A stretch of DNA of 64,000 nt from an uncultured Flavobacteriaceae bacterium (GCA_947502635.1 CANNAN010000003.1:496001-560000); one strand, 5' to 3'. Numbered from the stretch's first letter, positions 24,808 to 34,919 are shown. The notes: generated by a model from the sequence alone, not told the origin. Translations and numbers: made by a program.

Positions 24808-25641
24808 TTATAGAGAAAGTGATTTTAATTTATTGGGATCGACAATAGAAAATATACTTTTAACTTTATTGTCTTCAAAATCAAACACCTGACAATTTAT
24901 GAGCGTATCTTCATTATAAAACAACAAAGCTGGTTGATGATTTATTTGTGTGATCTTGATGGATAATAATTCCAGATAAGTTTTAAATACATAAAATAAT
25001 AATTTCAAAGAAGCAAATTTTCCAATAGTTAACTCCCTTACTACTTTAATGTTCTCACCACCATCTGCATGTAATGAAATGTCTTTGGAAAGCATTTCCT
25101 CTAAGCGTTTTACATCACCGTTTTTAATAGTTTGAACGTAATTTTCCATATAAGAAGACGGAGGGAGGGAATTGTTGCTATAGTTTGTTGTTTTGTAGTT
25201 GACTAGCTTGGTTTTACCTCTACTTAACAGTTTTCGGGAGTTTTCAATAGTGATACCAATGGTTTTTGCAATGTCTTTATGCGAATAATCAAAGGCTTCT
25301 TTTAAGATAAAAACGGCACGCTCTTGTGCTGTTAATTTTTCAAGAAGTACGAGTATAGAATATGATATAATTTCATTGCGATCCATATTGGCATCAGCCT
25401 TTTCTGTAGATAAAGGTTCAGGTAACCACATGCTGTTTACGGTCGTTTTGCTGTTTCTTTTTTTAGTGTTAATAGATTGGTTTATAACCGATTTTATTAA
25501 ATAGCTAATATCATTTTTTATATGATTCTTCTCAATAGAAAGGTGTTTGGTTAAAACATCCTGAATAGCATCTTTCGCATCGTCAACAGAGCCTAAGATG
25601 TTATAAGCGTAAGGAAATAATATGTTTTGATAGTTTTTCAA
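24808..25641 (-). CDS. ECF41-type RNA polymerase sigma factor (SigJ-like)
   Basis: This 277-aa protein has sigma region 2 (about 1-60; NILGSVDDAKDAIQDVL), region 4 (about 85-135; LTAQERAVFILKEAFDYSHKDIA) and a C-terminal SnoaL-like domain. The linker has WLPEPL at residues 72-77, and DPNKL near 268-272 resembles the ECF41 motif NPDKL; DGGEN stands where relatives have DGGGK/R. In ECF41 factors the SnoaL part replaces an anti-sigma factor. The start is TTG at 25639-25641, since an in-frame stop lies just upstream. Likely targets are the azoreductase and cupin genes next door. Confidence 0.88.
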   Translation of the reverse strand: MKNYQNILFPYAYNILGSVDDAKDAIQDVLTKHLSIEKNHIKNDISYLIKSVINQSINTKKRNSKTTVNSMWLPEPLSTEKADANMDRNEIISYSILVLLEKLTAQERAVFILKEAFDYSHKDIAKTIGITIENSRKLLSRGKTKLVNYKTTNYSNNSLPPSSYMENYVQTIKNGDVKRLEEMLSKDISLHADGGENIKVVRELTIGKFASLKLLFYVFKTYLELLSIKITQINHQPALLFYNEDTLINCQVFDFEDNKVKSIFSIVDPNKLKSLSL

Positions 25642-25726
25642 TTGTATATTTTTTAAGTTCTATAGAGTATGACAAATGACATGATAAAAACGTGACATTT
25701 TTAAATAAATCATAGCCTTAAATCGA

Positions 25727-26197
25727 TTATTCTTTGTTAAAAAGGGTTTGATTATTATCAGATTGATTTTTTAATTCAATCAAGGTTGTTTGAGAAGCAG
25801 CACAAAGTTTTTCTATCCCATTTTGTCTAATAAATACATCGGATCTACAAATAGTTAATGTGCGTCCATTTTTTAAAACATGAGCTTTGGCAATTAATAG
25901 GTCGCCATCACCAGGAGACATCAGGTTTAATTTAAATTCGACAGTTAAGACAGAAGAACGTTCTTCCATTAATGAAAAACCAGCATAACCAGCTGCATTA
26001 TCTGCTATGGTGCTTATAATACCAGCATGAAAAAAACCATGTTGTTGTGTTAAAGTTGAATGATATGGTATTTGGATCTCACAATAACCTGGTTTTACAT
26101 CAATTAATTTAGCATGAATTAATTCCATAAACTTTTGTCTTTGAAAGCTTGCTTCAATTTTCTTTCTATAATCTGTAAATTTTGGTTTAAAATTCAT
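25727..26197 (-). CDS. PaaI-like hotdog-fold thioesterase
   Basis: This 156-aa protein has a single hotdog domain. HGFFHAGIISTIADNAAGYAG near residue 52 is the helix with the catalytic Asp region of the PaaI group, and VEFKLNLMSPG follows near 84. Such enzymes hydrolyse acyl-CoA thioesters in the cytoplasm. It lies on the same strand as the ECF41 gene but 85 bp upstream, so its link to that group is loose. The substrate is unknown. Confidence 0.82.
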   Translation of the reverse strand: MNFKPKFTDYRKKIEASFQRQKFMELIHAKLIDVKPGYCEIQIPYHSTLTQQHGFFHAGIISTIADNAAGYAGFSLMEERSSVLTVEFKLNLMSPGDGDLLIAKAHVLKNGRTLTICRSDVFIRQNGIEKLCAASQTTLIELKNQSDNNQTLFNKE

Positions 26198-26485
26198 TTT
26201 TATAAATTAGTATTAATTCCATGCTTAAAACGAAGATACGAAAAGTGAAAAGCAATAGGGGTAGGATTAATTAGTAGTTGTAAAAACCAATAACACTGGT
26301 TTTACTTAAAATTGTTAAGGCTATAAAGGTACTGTATTTAAGATTTCTTGTATTTGCTCTTTTATATTAAATGTTCTTTTAATTATTTGTTAATCATTTG
26401 ATTATAAAAAATACTTTCAAGAAATTCTTTGGGATTATAGAATAAAATATAAAAGTAGTATTTTTATAGAAAAATAAACTTCTCT
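26198..26485. other. 288-bp divergent gap
   Basis: This lies between the thioesterase (leftward) and the efflux operon (rightward). The only structure I see is a 7-bp dyad, AAAACCA at 26283-26289 with its complement at 26297-26303. No recognisable binding site for a TetR or MarR regulator is evident. Confidence 0.3.
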
Positions 26486-28816
26486 ATGAAAAAATCCCTC
26501 ATATTTTTCTTTGCACTTATTTTTCAATTAAACTATTCTCAATCCGTAACAATAGGACTACTTACAGATAAAGATACACCAGAAGTACAGCCTTTATTAG
26601 AGCAATTAAAAACTGAAATTAGCGCTGTTTTAGGTCAAGATAAGACAGTAAGCTTTAAAGAGGTACTTTCAAACAACTACAATTTAGAAACGGCAAGGGC
26701 TAACTACCAATCATTGGTTCATAGTGATGCCGATATTATTTTGGCTTTTGGGGTTATGGATAATATCGTTTTGAGTCAACAGGAAAGTTACACCAAGCCT
26801 GTTATTGTTTTTGGTTCCATTAATTCAGATTTTATAAATCTTCAGCCAGAACAAAGAACATCAGGGATTAACAACATCACATATATCATTGCGCCATTAT
26901 CTTATAAGAAAGATTTGGAAGCTTTTAAAACCATATATGACTATAGGAATATCGGTATTCTTATAGATGATTATGTTATAGATGCACTGCCATTGGAAAC
27001 TATATTTGATCCCTATTTTCAGAAAGAAGGAAAACAGTACCGTTTAATTCCATTATCTAAAAATGGTATCAGCCCTTCAGATTTAGAAGGTATCGATGCC
27101 GTATACCTTGCTGGTGGTTTTGAGTTTAGTAATACGCAATTTGAGAAACTAACTTCAATAATTAACACTAAAAAGTTACCGTCATTTTCGGCTAACAGAG
27201 TTAAGGATGTAGAGCGAGGCATATTAGCAACTAACCAGCCGCAAACGAATTTAGATCAGTTTTTTAGACGTATCGCTTTAAATATAGAAGCAATTTCTAC
27301 TGGTACAAATGCTTCAGAATTACCATTGTTATTAGAGTATAAAAATAAACTTACTATTAATTTTGATACCGCAAAGCGTATTGATTTCCCATTGCGGTAT
27401 GCCATGTTAGGTTCGGCAGATTTTATTGGAAGCACTACAAAACCTAAAACAGAAAATGCATTATCTATTTTAGATATCATGCGTGGTGTTTTAGACCAAA
27501 ACTTAGGCTTATCTTCAAGTAAAAAAAGTATTGAGTTAAGTAGCCAAGATGTTAAAATTGCTAAAAGTGGTTATTTGCCAAATGTAACGGCTGGTGTTAG
27601 TGGTGTTTACCTAGACCCTAGAGTCGCAGAAATTTCAAATGGTGCAAATCCAGAAATATCAACATCTGGAAATGTTGTTTTAGAGCAATTAATTTACTCT
27701 GAAAGTGCTTCAGCAAATATTGATATTAAAGATGAATTACAAAAAGCAGAACAGGAAAATTATAACGCCAATGAATTGGACGCACTGTTAAATGCTTCAG
27801 TGGCTTATTTTAATGCCTTAATACTCAAAACAAACACAAATATTCAGAATCAAAACTTACAAACGACTAAACGTAATTTAGAATTGGCAGAACAAAATTT
27901 TGAAGGAGGTGCCTCAGGGAAATCCGATGTATTGCGTTTTAGGAGCCAGTTAGCACAAAATACACAAAACCTTATTGATGCTGGTAATCAATTACGACAA
28001 GCCTATTTTACGATTAATCAATTAATGAATATGCCCATCAATAAGGATATAGATATTGATGATGCAGTGCTTTCTGAAGGTGTGTTTAAAAATTATAAAT
28101 ACGAAGACTTTTATATAATTTTAGACGATCCAAAATTACAGCCCGCTTTAATTGAGTTTTTAATACAGGAGGCTAAAAAAAATGCCCCAGAATTAAAAAG
28201 TATAGATTACAATTTAAACGTTACTAAACGCACTTATGATTTAAATGATTATGGTCGTTTTATCCCTACAGTTGCTTTACAAGGTCAATATAATTTGGCA
28301 ATCTCACAATCGGGAAAAGGGGCTACTGTGCCAGCTAGTTTTCCAGTGACTCCAGACGGAACATATAATGTAGGACTTAATATATCCTTACCAATATTTA
28401 ATCAAAATCAAAGAAATATAAACCGTCAAACGGCGCTAATTCAGCAAGAACAATTAGGTTTTGAAAAGGAAAACGTTCAATTAAGTATAGAAAAGAATGT
28501 CAACGATATTATTTTAAATTTAATACGTGAAATAGCAAATATTGAAATCTCTAAAGTCTCTGAAGAAACTGCCAAAGAAAGTTTAGAGCTTACACAAAAT
28601 GCATACAAACAAGGCGCGGTACCAATTATTCAATTAATAGATGCACAAACAAATTACCTGCAAACTCAGTTAGCTAGATCTACAGCAAATTATAATTATT
28701 TAATTGCTTCCATGCAACTAGAGCGTGCTATAGGGTATTTCTTTTTAACCCATAGTGAAGCCGAAAATCAAGAATTCATTCAAAGAGCCAATCAATATAT
28801 ATTGAGTAAAAATTAA
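26486..28816 (+). CDS. fusion of periplasmic binding-like domain with TolC outer-membrane efflux protein
   Basis: This 776-aa exported protein has a signal peptide (KKSLIFFFALIFQLNYSQ). Residues about 20-310 resemble an ABC-type periplasmic binding protein of the TrpX/BMP-like kind (VTIGLLTDKDTPEVQ, ADIILAFG, PVIVFGSIN, VYLAGGFEF). Residues about 325-770 are a TolC-type outer-membrane factor with two long helical repeats (NASVAYFNALILKTNTNIQ, KQGAVPIIQLIDAQTNYLQ). A TolC usually lacks the first part, so the periplasmic extension is unusual. It starts the efflux operon, 11 bp before the adaptor gene. Confidence 0.85.
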   Translation: MKKSLIFFFALIFQLNYSQSVTIGLLTDKDTPEVQPLLEQLKTEISAVLGQDKTVSFKEVLSNNYNLETARANYQSLVHSDADIILAFGVMDNIVLSQQESYTKPVIVFGSINSDFINLQPEQRTSGINNITYIIAPLSYKKDLEAFKTIYDYRNIGILIDDYVIDALPLETIFDPYFQKEGKQYRLIPLSKNGISPSDLEGIDAVYLAGGFEFSNTQFEKLTSIINTKKLPSFSANRVKDVERGILATNQPQTNLDQFFRRIALNIEAISTGTNASELPLLLEYKNKLTINFDTAKRIDFPLRYAMLGSADFIGSTTKPKTENALSILDIMRGVLDQNLGLSSSKKSIELSSQDVKIAKSGYLPNVTAGVSGVYLDPRVAEISNGANPEISTSGNVVLEQLIYSESASANIDIKDELQKAEQENYNANELDALLNASVAYFNALILKTNTNIQNQNLQTTKRNLELAEQNFEGGASGKSDVLRFRSQLAQNTQNLIDAGNQLRQAYFTINQLMNMPINKDIDIDDAVLSEGVFKNYKYEDFYIILDDPKLQPALIEFLIQEAKKNAPELKSIDYNLNVTKRTYDLNDYGRFIPTVALQGQYNLAISQSGKGATVPASFPVTPDGTYNVGLNISLPIFNQNQRNINRQTALIQQEQLGFEKENVQLSIEKNVNDIILNLIREIANIEISKVSEETAKESLELTQNAYKQGAVPIIQLIDAQTNYLQTQLARSTANYNYLIASMQLERAIGYFFLTHSEAENQEFIQRANQYILSKN

Positions 28817-28827
28817 CAACCTGTATT

Positions 28828-29922
28828 ATGAAGATTAAAAAATATACCCTGATAACCATCTTAAGTTTAATAGCCTTTGTGTCTTGTAAAGAAAAAAAGG
28901 AAGTTAAAGAAACCGTTTTAAGACCCGTAAAATATGTAGTAGTTGGAGATGTTGATACTCAAAAAATAAGAACGTTTAGTGGAACTGCTAAAGCAGGAGA
29001 TGCTATTAATTTAAGTTTTAGAAGTGGCGGTATTATTACTAAGGTAAATCATTGGAAAGGTTCAGAAGTAAAAAAAGGGGATGTTATAGCTAGATTAGAT
29101 AATGTGGAAGCTAGTTTAGCTTATGAGCAAAGTATCTCTGCATTAAAAAGTGCAGCGTCTTCTATGAACACTTCTAAATCTAATTTAAATCGTGTAAAAT
29201 CTTTATACGAAAAAGGAAGTAATTCATTAAGTGATTATGAAGCGGCAAAGAATTCTTATCAAACCGCTTTAGACCAATATGAATCGGCAAAACGCAATAA
29301 AAGTATTCAAGCAACACAGTTAAGTTATGGTGTTATTAAAGCACCAAAAGACGGTTTGATTGCAAATACAGATGGCGGTGTTGGAGAACGCGTAGCAGCT
29401 GGACATGTATTTGCTATTCTCAATGCGGGTAAAGATTTAAAAATAGAAGTAGGTTTACCTGAAAACGTTGTAAATAAAGTAGCAGTAGGTATGAAAACTA
29501 AATTAGAGTTTTCTGCCATTGCGGGTAAAGTGTTTGATGGTACTGTAACCGAGGTTGCACCAATTATTAACCCTGAAGCTGCAACCTATAGTACTTCTAT
29601 TTTTTTAGATACACCAATTTCAGAGATTAAACCTGGCATGGCAGCAAGTGTCACTTTTGATTTCTCTGAAACATCAGATAACACCTCGAATACATCATTA
29701 ATTATTCCTGTAAAGGCGGTTGGTGAAGATGGAAAAGGACGTTTCGTTTTTTTAATTACATCTAAGGATGATGGAACGGGAACTGTTAACAAGCATTATT
29801 TAGAATTAGGCGATTTAACAGCAGATGGCTTTGAGGTCAAAAAAGGATTAGTATCTGGAGATAAAATAGCGACTGCAGGCTTACAAACCTTATTAGACGG
29901 ACAAGACGTAAGATTAAAATAA
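28828..29922 (+). CDS. RND efflux membrane-fusion (adaptor) lipoprotein
   Basis: This 364-aa AcrA/MexA-like adaptor has a lipobox (IAFVSCKE) that anchors it to the inner membrane. The order is: lipoyl half 1 (INLSFRSGGIITKVNHWKGSEVKKGDVIARLD, about 50-90), a helical hairpin (about 95-160), lipoyl half 2 (GVIKAPKDGLIANTDGGVGERV), then beta-barrel and membrane-proximal domains. It links the pump to the outer-membrane factor. It lies between the TolC fusion and the RND pump with short gaps, so the three genes should be one transcript. Confidence 0.93.
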   Translation: MKIKKYTLITILSLIAFVSCKEKKEVKETVLRPVKYVVVGDVDTQKIRTFSGTAKAGDAINLSFRSGGIITKVNHWKGSEVKKGDVIARLDNVEASLAYEQSISALKSAASSMNTSKSNLNRVKSLYEKGSNSLSDYEAAKNSYQTALDQYESAKRNKSIQATQLSYGVIKAPKDGLIANTDGGVGERVAAGHVFAILNAGKDLKIEVGLPENVVNKVAVGMKTKLEFSAIAGKVFDGTVTEVAPIINPEAATYSTSIFLDTPISEIKPGMAASVTFDFSETSDNTSNTSLIIPVKAVGEDGKGRFVFLITSKDDGTGTVNKHYLELGDLTADGFEVKKGLVSGDKIATAGLQTLLDGQDVRLK

Positions 29923-29946
29923 TAATAGCTAACCAAACCATTAATT

Positions 29947-32900
29947 ATGAATCTTACAGAATTTTCAATAAACCGTAATCGAGTAGTTTTAAGTATCCTA
30001 GCTGTTGTTATGGTTATGGGTATGTTGTTTTATGCCAGCCTTTCAAGAGATAGTATGCCGCCATATACCATTAGGGTAGCATCGGTAGTATCATCATTTC
30101 CTGGAGCAAGTCCAGAACGTGTAGAAGAACTGGTTAGTGATAAAATTGAAAAAGTAGCTCAGGAATTACCCGAATTAAAAGTGGTGAAGAGTACATCGCG
30201 TACTGGGCTTTCGGTTGTTCAGGTAGAACTTAAAATGGAAGTTTCACCTGAAGAATTACAGCCTGTTTGGGATCGTTTACGCCGAAAATTAAGCACCATT
30301 CAAGGCTTGCCTAGTAATGTGCAACCTCAATTGCAAGATGATGGTATTGGCGAAGTATTCGGTATTGCTATTGGTTTAATTTCTGATGGTTATGACTATG
30401 CTGAAATGAAAAACTATGCAGATGATTTACGAGATGATTTAATAAAACTTGAAGATGCTGCAAAAGTTGAATTGAATGGCGCACAGGAAGAACGTGTTTT
30501 TGTTGAGTTTGAAAACACCAGATTGAAAGCTTACGGACTAACCTCTAGCAGGTTAAAAAATATTATAGGGAGTACTAATATATTAAGTTCTGGAGGCACT
30601 ATTAACGTTGAAGCCGAACGTATTATTTTGGAACCAACAGGGAATTTCAATGATTTAAAGTCGATACAGGACATGTTGATTCCAGTTGGAGAAAATGGAC
30701 AAGTTATTGCTCTTAAGGATATCACTAATGTTAAAAAAGGGTATATCAATCCACCAAAACAAAAAGTGCGTATTAATGGAAAAGATGCTATTTCATTACA
30801 TGTCTCCTTAAAAGAAGGTGCAAATATCATTAAATTAGGTGAAGAAATTGATTTATTACTAGGGGAGTGGCAAGATAAATTACCAGTAGGCTTAGAAGTA
30901 TCTCGTTTAGCGTCAATCGATAAATACATCGATTTAAAAATTAGTGATTTTATTGGTAACCTGTTACAAGCCATTGCCATTGTATTAGCAGTCATGTTAT
31001 TCTTTTTAGGAGTAAGGACAGGCTTGGTTATAGCAAGTTTAATTCCTATTGTAACCATCACCACACTCATGGTTATGGGGTTAATAGATGTTGGGCTCAA
31101 TCAAATTTCTTTGGCCGCTTTAATCATGGCGTTAGGGATGATGGTAGATAATGCTATTGTTGTAGCAGAATCGGTCATGGTAAAAATGGAAGCTGGTATT
31201 CCCGTTAAAAAGGCAGCCATAGATTCGTGTTCAGAATTATTTACACCATTATTAATTTCAACATTAACAACATCTGCGGCGTTTTTAGCCTTCTTTATGG
31301 CAGAATCGGTCATGGGAGATATTATGGGACCTATTTTCGTGGTTATAACAATAGCCCTTTTGTCTTCTTGGATTATTGCACTAAGTATTATCACTTTATT
31401 TTGTGTGTTTTTCCTTAAGGTAAAACCAAAAGAGGTTGGAAAAGAAAGCTTCTTAGATAGATTGATTAATGGATTAAAACGCAGATATAAAGACTTGATT
31501 TTAGTAGCTTTAAGTTGGAAGAAATCTGTGTTAGTACTTATTGTTTTTATGTTCTTTTTAGCCATTTTTGGATTTGGTCTTTTAGGTTTTGTATTCTTTC
31601 CAGATAGTGATCGTAATATGATAACGGTTGATGTTAATTTACCAGAAAATACAAAAATAGAAAGCACCACAGCTGTTATTTTGGCGCTTGAGGACTTTAT
31701 GGAAAAAGAACTAAAAGTAACAGAAGATAAACCAGATGGTATTATAGATTGGTCGGCTTATATAGGTGAAGGCCCCTCAGCTTATGATTTAGGATATAAT
31801 GCAGATGAAGCGAATTCTAATTACGCCCATATTTTAATTAATACGTCTTCTTTTTTGGTGAATAATGACATGATTGAAAAACTAGATGCCTTCAGTTTCG
31901 AAAATTTTCCTAATGCCGATATTAAAGTTGGTTTGTTGGGTTCTGGTGGCGGTGGTACTCCTGTAGAAATTGAAGTGTCAGGAGACGATCCAGATAAATT
32001 AGCAAGTATTGCCGAAGAAATTAAAGCGAAGTTGTTTACGATTTCGGGAACAAAAAATATTAAAGATGATTGGGGCCCAAAAGGGAAGAAATTTGTTATA
32101 GATATAGACCCGAGTAAAGCACAAACAGCAGGCGTTACAAATCAAGATATTGCGACGTCTCTGCAAACTGTTTTAGATGGTTTTCAAGCAGGAGAGTACC
32201 GTGAAGGGGATAAGTCCATTCCTATAATAATGAAGAGCAATCAAAGCAAACAACAATCATTATCGTCGTTAGAAACCTTAAATATATATGCGCAAAGTTC
32301 AGGGAAAAGTGTGCCTTTGTTACAGGTAGCCACTATTGTTCCCGAGTGGCAATACTCTAAAATAAAGCGTGTTGATTTAACAAGAACCATTAAAATATCA
32401 AGTGAATTAACAACTACAGGTAATGCTTCTGAAGTCACTCAAGCGATTACGCCTTGGCTAGAAGAACAAAATGAGATTTGGGGAAAAGCATATATGTATG
32501 AATTGGGTGGTGATGCAAAGAGTTCGGCAGAAAACATGGGAGCCGTAGCAAAATATTTACCACTTTCAGCGTTTATAATTGTCATGTTATTAATCATACA
32601 ATTTAATTCATTTAGAAAAATGGTGATGATCGTTTGTACCATTCCTTTAGGTGTTATTGGTATGGTTTTAGGTTTATTAATATTTGGTGTGCCATTCGGG
32701 TTTATGGCGTTTTTAGGCGTTATTTCTCTTGCTGGTATTGTTATTAATAATGCTATTGTTTTAGTAGATAGAATTGAAATTGAAGAAGCAGAATTAAAGC
32801 GTAAACCACAAGATGCCATTATTGCAGCTTGTTTACAAAGATTTAGACCCATTTTATTAGCAACCTTTACAACCGTTTTAGGCTTGGTGCCTTTATATCT

Positions 32901-33057
32901 AGGCGGCGGTGAAATGTGGGAACCTATGGCGGTAACGATTATGGTTGGTTTATTGTTTGGAACTGTAATTACATTATTATTTATTCCAGCATTTTATAGT
33001 GTGATGTATAAAGTGAATTATAAAGGGTATGAGTTTAATGATGATCTTTTAGATTAA
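29947..33057 (+). CDS. RND-family efflux transporter (AcrB/HAE1 type)
   Basis: This 1036-aa inner-membrane pump has twelve expected helices: one at about 12-30, a cluster near 330-500, one near 530, and a cluster near 850-1020. Large periplasmic loops lie at about 35-330 and 550-850. The helix 4 segment ALIMALGMMVDNAIVVAE carries the proton-relay Asp, and the later GVISLAGIVINNAIVLVD matches helix 10. It is normal in length for drug/hydrophobe RND pumps. The substrate is unknown. It ends two bases before the K+ channel gene. Confidence 0.93.
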   Translation: MNLTEFSINRNRVVLSILAVVMVMGMLFYASLSRDSMPPYTIRVASVVSSFPGASPERVEELVSDKIEKVAQELPELKVVKSTSRTGLSVVQVELKMEVSPEELQPVWDRLRRKLSTIQGLPSNVQPQLQDDGIGEVFGIAIGLISDGYDYAEMKNYADDLRDDLIKLEDAAKVELNGAQEERVFVEFENTRLKAYGLTSSRLKNIIGSTNILSSGGTINVEAERIILEPTGNFNDLKSIQDMLIPVGENGQVIALKDITNVKKGYINPPKQKVRINGKDAISLHVSLKEGANIIKLGEEIDLLLGEWQDKLPVGLEVSRLASIDKYIDLKISDFIGNLLQAIAIVLAVMLFFLGVRTGLVIASLIPIVTITTLMVMGLIDVGLNQISLAALIMALGMMVDNAIVVAESVMVKMEAGIPVKKAAIDSCSELFTPLLISTLTTSAAFLAFFMAESVMGDIMGPIFVVITIALLSSWIIALSIITLFCVFFLKVKPKEVGKESFLDRLINGLKRRYKDLILVALSWKKSVLVLIVFMFFLAIFGFGLLGFVFFPDSDRNMITVDVNLPENTKIESTTAVILALEDFMEKELKVTEDKPDGIIDWSAYIGEGPSAYDLGYNADEANSNYAHILINTSSFLVNNDMIEKLDAFSFENFPNADIKVGLLGSGGGGTPVEIEVSGDDPDKLASIAEEIKAKLFTISGTKNIKDDWGPKGKKFVIDIDPSKAQTAGVTNQDIATSLQTVLDGFQAGEYREGDKSIPIIMKSNQSKQQSLSSLETLNIYAQSSGKSVPLLQVATIVPEWQYSKIKRVDLTRTIKISSELTTTGNASEVTQAITPWLEEQNEIWGKAYMYELGGDAKSSAENMGAVAKYLPLSAFIIVMLLIIQFNSFRKMVMIVCTIPLGVIGMVLGLLIFGVPFGFMAFLGVISLAGIVINNAIVLVDRIEIEEAELKRKPQDAIIAACLQRFRPILLATFTTVLGLVPLYLGGGEMWEPMAVTIMVGLLFGTVITLLFIPAFYSVMYKVNYKGYEFNDDLLD

Positions 33058-33059
33058 AA

Positions 33060-33728
33060 ATGTTAAAGCGTTTATATCCATATCGTTTTGAGATATTCTT
33101 TTTTAGTCAGATAGCTATTTTGTTTGGGTCGCTCATTGTACCATCAATTATCTTTGAAACATTTTTGTCTCCTGTACTATTTTTATTGAATCTATTGGCA
33201 GGCATAGTGCTTTTATTGAAGCAAAAAAAGACCATGTGGCTTTTAGTTCTATTACTTGTTATTAGTACTTTATTATTGGGTTCAAATTTAATAGAAACGA
33301 CTAATGACGCTTTAATTAATCTTATAAAAATGGGTACCTATTTCTTGTTTTACGTTGTAGTGACTTCAGAGATTATAAAGCAAGTTTGGCAAGCAAAAAC
33401 AGTAAGCAAAAATGTCATATTTGGCTTGGTAAGCGGGTACATATCACTTGGTTTAATTGGCTTTTTTATCTGTTTAAGTATAGAAATGGCATACCCCAAT
33501 TCATTTTCAGGGTTAATAGGAGGTATTTCAATTACAGAAAACTTAATGTACTACAGTTATATTACATTATTAACTATTGGTTATGGAGATATTTTACCTA
33601 TCACTGCTTTAGCACATAAAGCAGCCATTTTAATTGGTTTAATGGGGCAAATTTATTTAGTTGTTATAACAGCCATTGTCGTTGGAAAATACATAAACCA
33701 ATTACCCTTAAAGAATGATAAACATTGA
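33060..33728 (+). CDS. two-pore-type potassium channel subunit
   Basis: This 222-aa membrane protein has about six hydrophobic segments and a pore loop with the selectivity filter TIGYGD at residues 172-177, followed by a final helix. That is the Ion_trans_2/KcsA-like pore, selective for K+. The N-terminal half adds three or four extra helices. No RCK or cyclic-nucleotide domain is attached. It starts two bases after the RND pump, so both should be co-transcribed, an unusual pairing that may link efflux to membrane potential. Confidence 0.85.
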   Translation: MLKRLYPYRFEIFFFSQIAILFGSLIVPSIIFETFLSPVLFLLNLLAGIVLLLKQKKTMWLLVLLLVISTLLLGSNLIETTNDALINLIKMGTYFLFYVVVTSEIIKQVWQAKTVSKNVIFGLVSGYISLGLIGFFICLSIEMAYPNSFSGLIGGISITENLMYYSYITLLTIGYGDILPITALAHKAAILIGLMGQIYLVVITAIVVGKYINQLPLKNDKH

Positions 33729-33812
33729 TAATAAAGAGAAATAGTTTTATCTTTAAACTTTTAAAAATTGTGATGTTTTTATAACAAAAAAAGAAAGTAT
33801 TAAAATTATAGA

Positions 33813-34490
33813 ATGAAGAAATTAAACAAAATTATTGCCTTAGTAATATTAAGTAGTGTGTTATCAAACTGTGCGTCGACTAAACTTACAGAAACATGGT
33901 CTTCAAAAGATTTCGATGATACAAAATCGAAAAAGCTTTTAGTCGTTGCTAGGTCTAATGATTTAGAGGTTCGTAAAGTGTATGAAGACGAATTGGTTTC
34001 TAAATTAAAGACGCAAGGTGTAGATGCAGTGGCAGCCAATGTAATCTTTCCTAACCTTAAAGAAGATAAAGACCGCTCTCAAGAAGAAATTGAGACCATT
34101 TTATCTATGTTTAATAAGAATGGTATTAAGAGTATCATGCTTACTGCATTAAAAGATACCAAAGTAAAAAAGTCTTCAACAGAAAATACAGCAGATTATA
34201 GTTCGACTTCAATGAAGGGCAAATACGGAATAAGTTTTACAGATTATTATAATGTGCATTCTATTGAATATATTAGTAGAAATTTAAAGCCTGTAGATAC
34301 TAATACAAACGAAAGTGTTGTGAATTTATCCTCAACGACTTATATTTTAGAGGCCGTTATTTATGATTTAACATTAGATAGTGACAAGCAACTTGTTGGT
34401 GTTTATGAAATAGAAGCAACAGACCCATCATCGGCAAAACAAGTACTAAATAAATTTACTACAATTATTACAAAACAATTTAAACATTAA
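33813..34490 (+). CDS. lipoprotein, paralogue of 44330-44983
   Basis: This 225-aa lipoprotein has a lipobox (SVLSNC) with Cys near residue 20 followed by ASTKLTETWSSKDF. The ST-x5-TW start and the later KKLLVVARSNDLEVRKVYEDEL stretch recur in the 217-aa protein at 44330-44983, so the two are paralogues. The pattern loosely resembles DUF4136-type lipoproteins, but this is not certain. It lies four bases before a small exported protein in a three-gene run (33813-35354). No promoter like that of its paralogue is seen upstream. Confidence 0.75.
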   Translation: MKKLNKIIALVILSSVLSNCASTKLTETWSSKDFDDTKSKKLLVVARSNDLEVRKVYEDELVSKLKTQGVDAVAANVIFPNLKEDKDRSQEEIETILSMFNKNGIKSIMLTALKDTKVKKSSTENTADYSSTSMKGKYGISFTDYYNVHSIEYISRNLKPVDTNTNESVVNLSSTTYILEAVIYDLTLDSDKQLVGVYEIEATDPSSAKQVLNKFTTIITKQFKH

Positions 34491-34493
34491 GCT

Positions 34494-34919
34494 ATGACCC
34501 CATTTAAAATAGTATTAACATTTAGCCTTATTTTAGTAACTACATTAGGATTTTCTCAGAAAATGTCTCAAAAACAAAAAGAAAGAGAACAAAATAAAGT
34601 CAATATACATACTTCCAAAGAGAATGATAACTTGCAACGTTTCTATGCAGAAGAAGTTGATAAAATGAGGCTTTCTGATGAAAAAAGAGAGGAATACTAT
34701 AATATTCTTTTATCTCATACTTATGATATGTCTAGGCTTGATGATAAAGACAAAGATTATACCGAAACAGAGATTACTGAAAAATTCAATGCGGTTATTG
34801 ATAAAATGAATATTAAAATGAAAGAGTTGCTTACACCAGAACAATATGTAATGCACCTTGAAACGTTTAGTAAAATAATATATAGTGTCAATAGAAAAAG
34901 GGCGTTGAATAAAAATTAA
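34494..34919 (+). CDS. small exported protein, unknown function
   Basis: This 141-aa protein has a signal peptide (PFKIVLTFSLILVTTLGFSQ) and a charged, mainly helical mature part (KMSQKQKEREQNKVNI, EKREEYYNILLSHTYDMSRL, MKELLTPEQYVMHLETF). LLTPEQ and the helical pattern recall small Spy/CpxP-like or LTXXQ-type proteins, but this is weak. It is four bases after the lipoprotein and 15 bp before the next gene, so probably co-expressed. Confidence 0.65.
   Translation: MTPFKIVLTFSLILVTTLGFSQKMSQKQKEREQNKVNIHTSKENDNLQRFYAEEVDKMRLSDEKREEYYNILLSHTYDMSRLDDKDKDYTETEITEKFNAVIDKMNIKMKELLTPEQYVMHLETFSKIIYSVNRKRALNKN

Noticed and set aside
30531-32852. Reverse-strand frames of 137-189 codons inside the RND pump gene
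   Set aside because: They are antisense shadows of a well-supported gene, with low-complexity Ile/Thr/Lys content and no motif.
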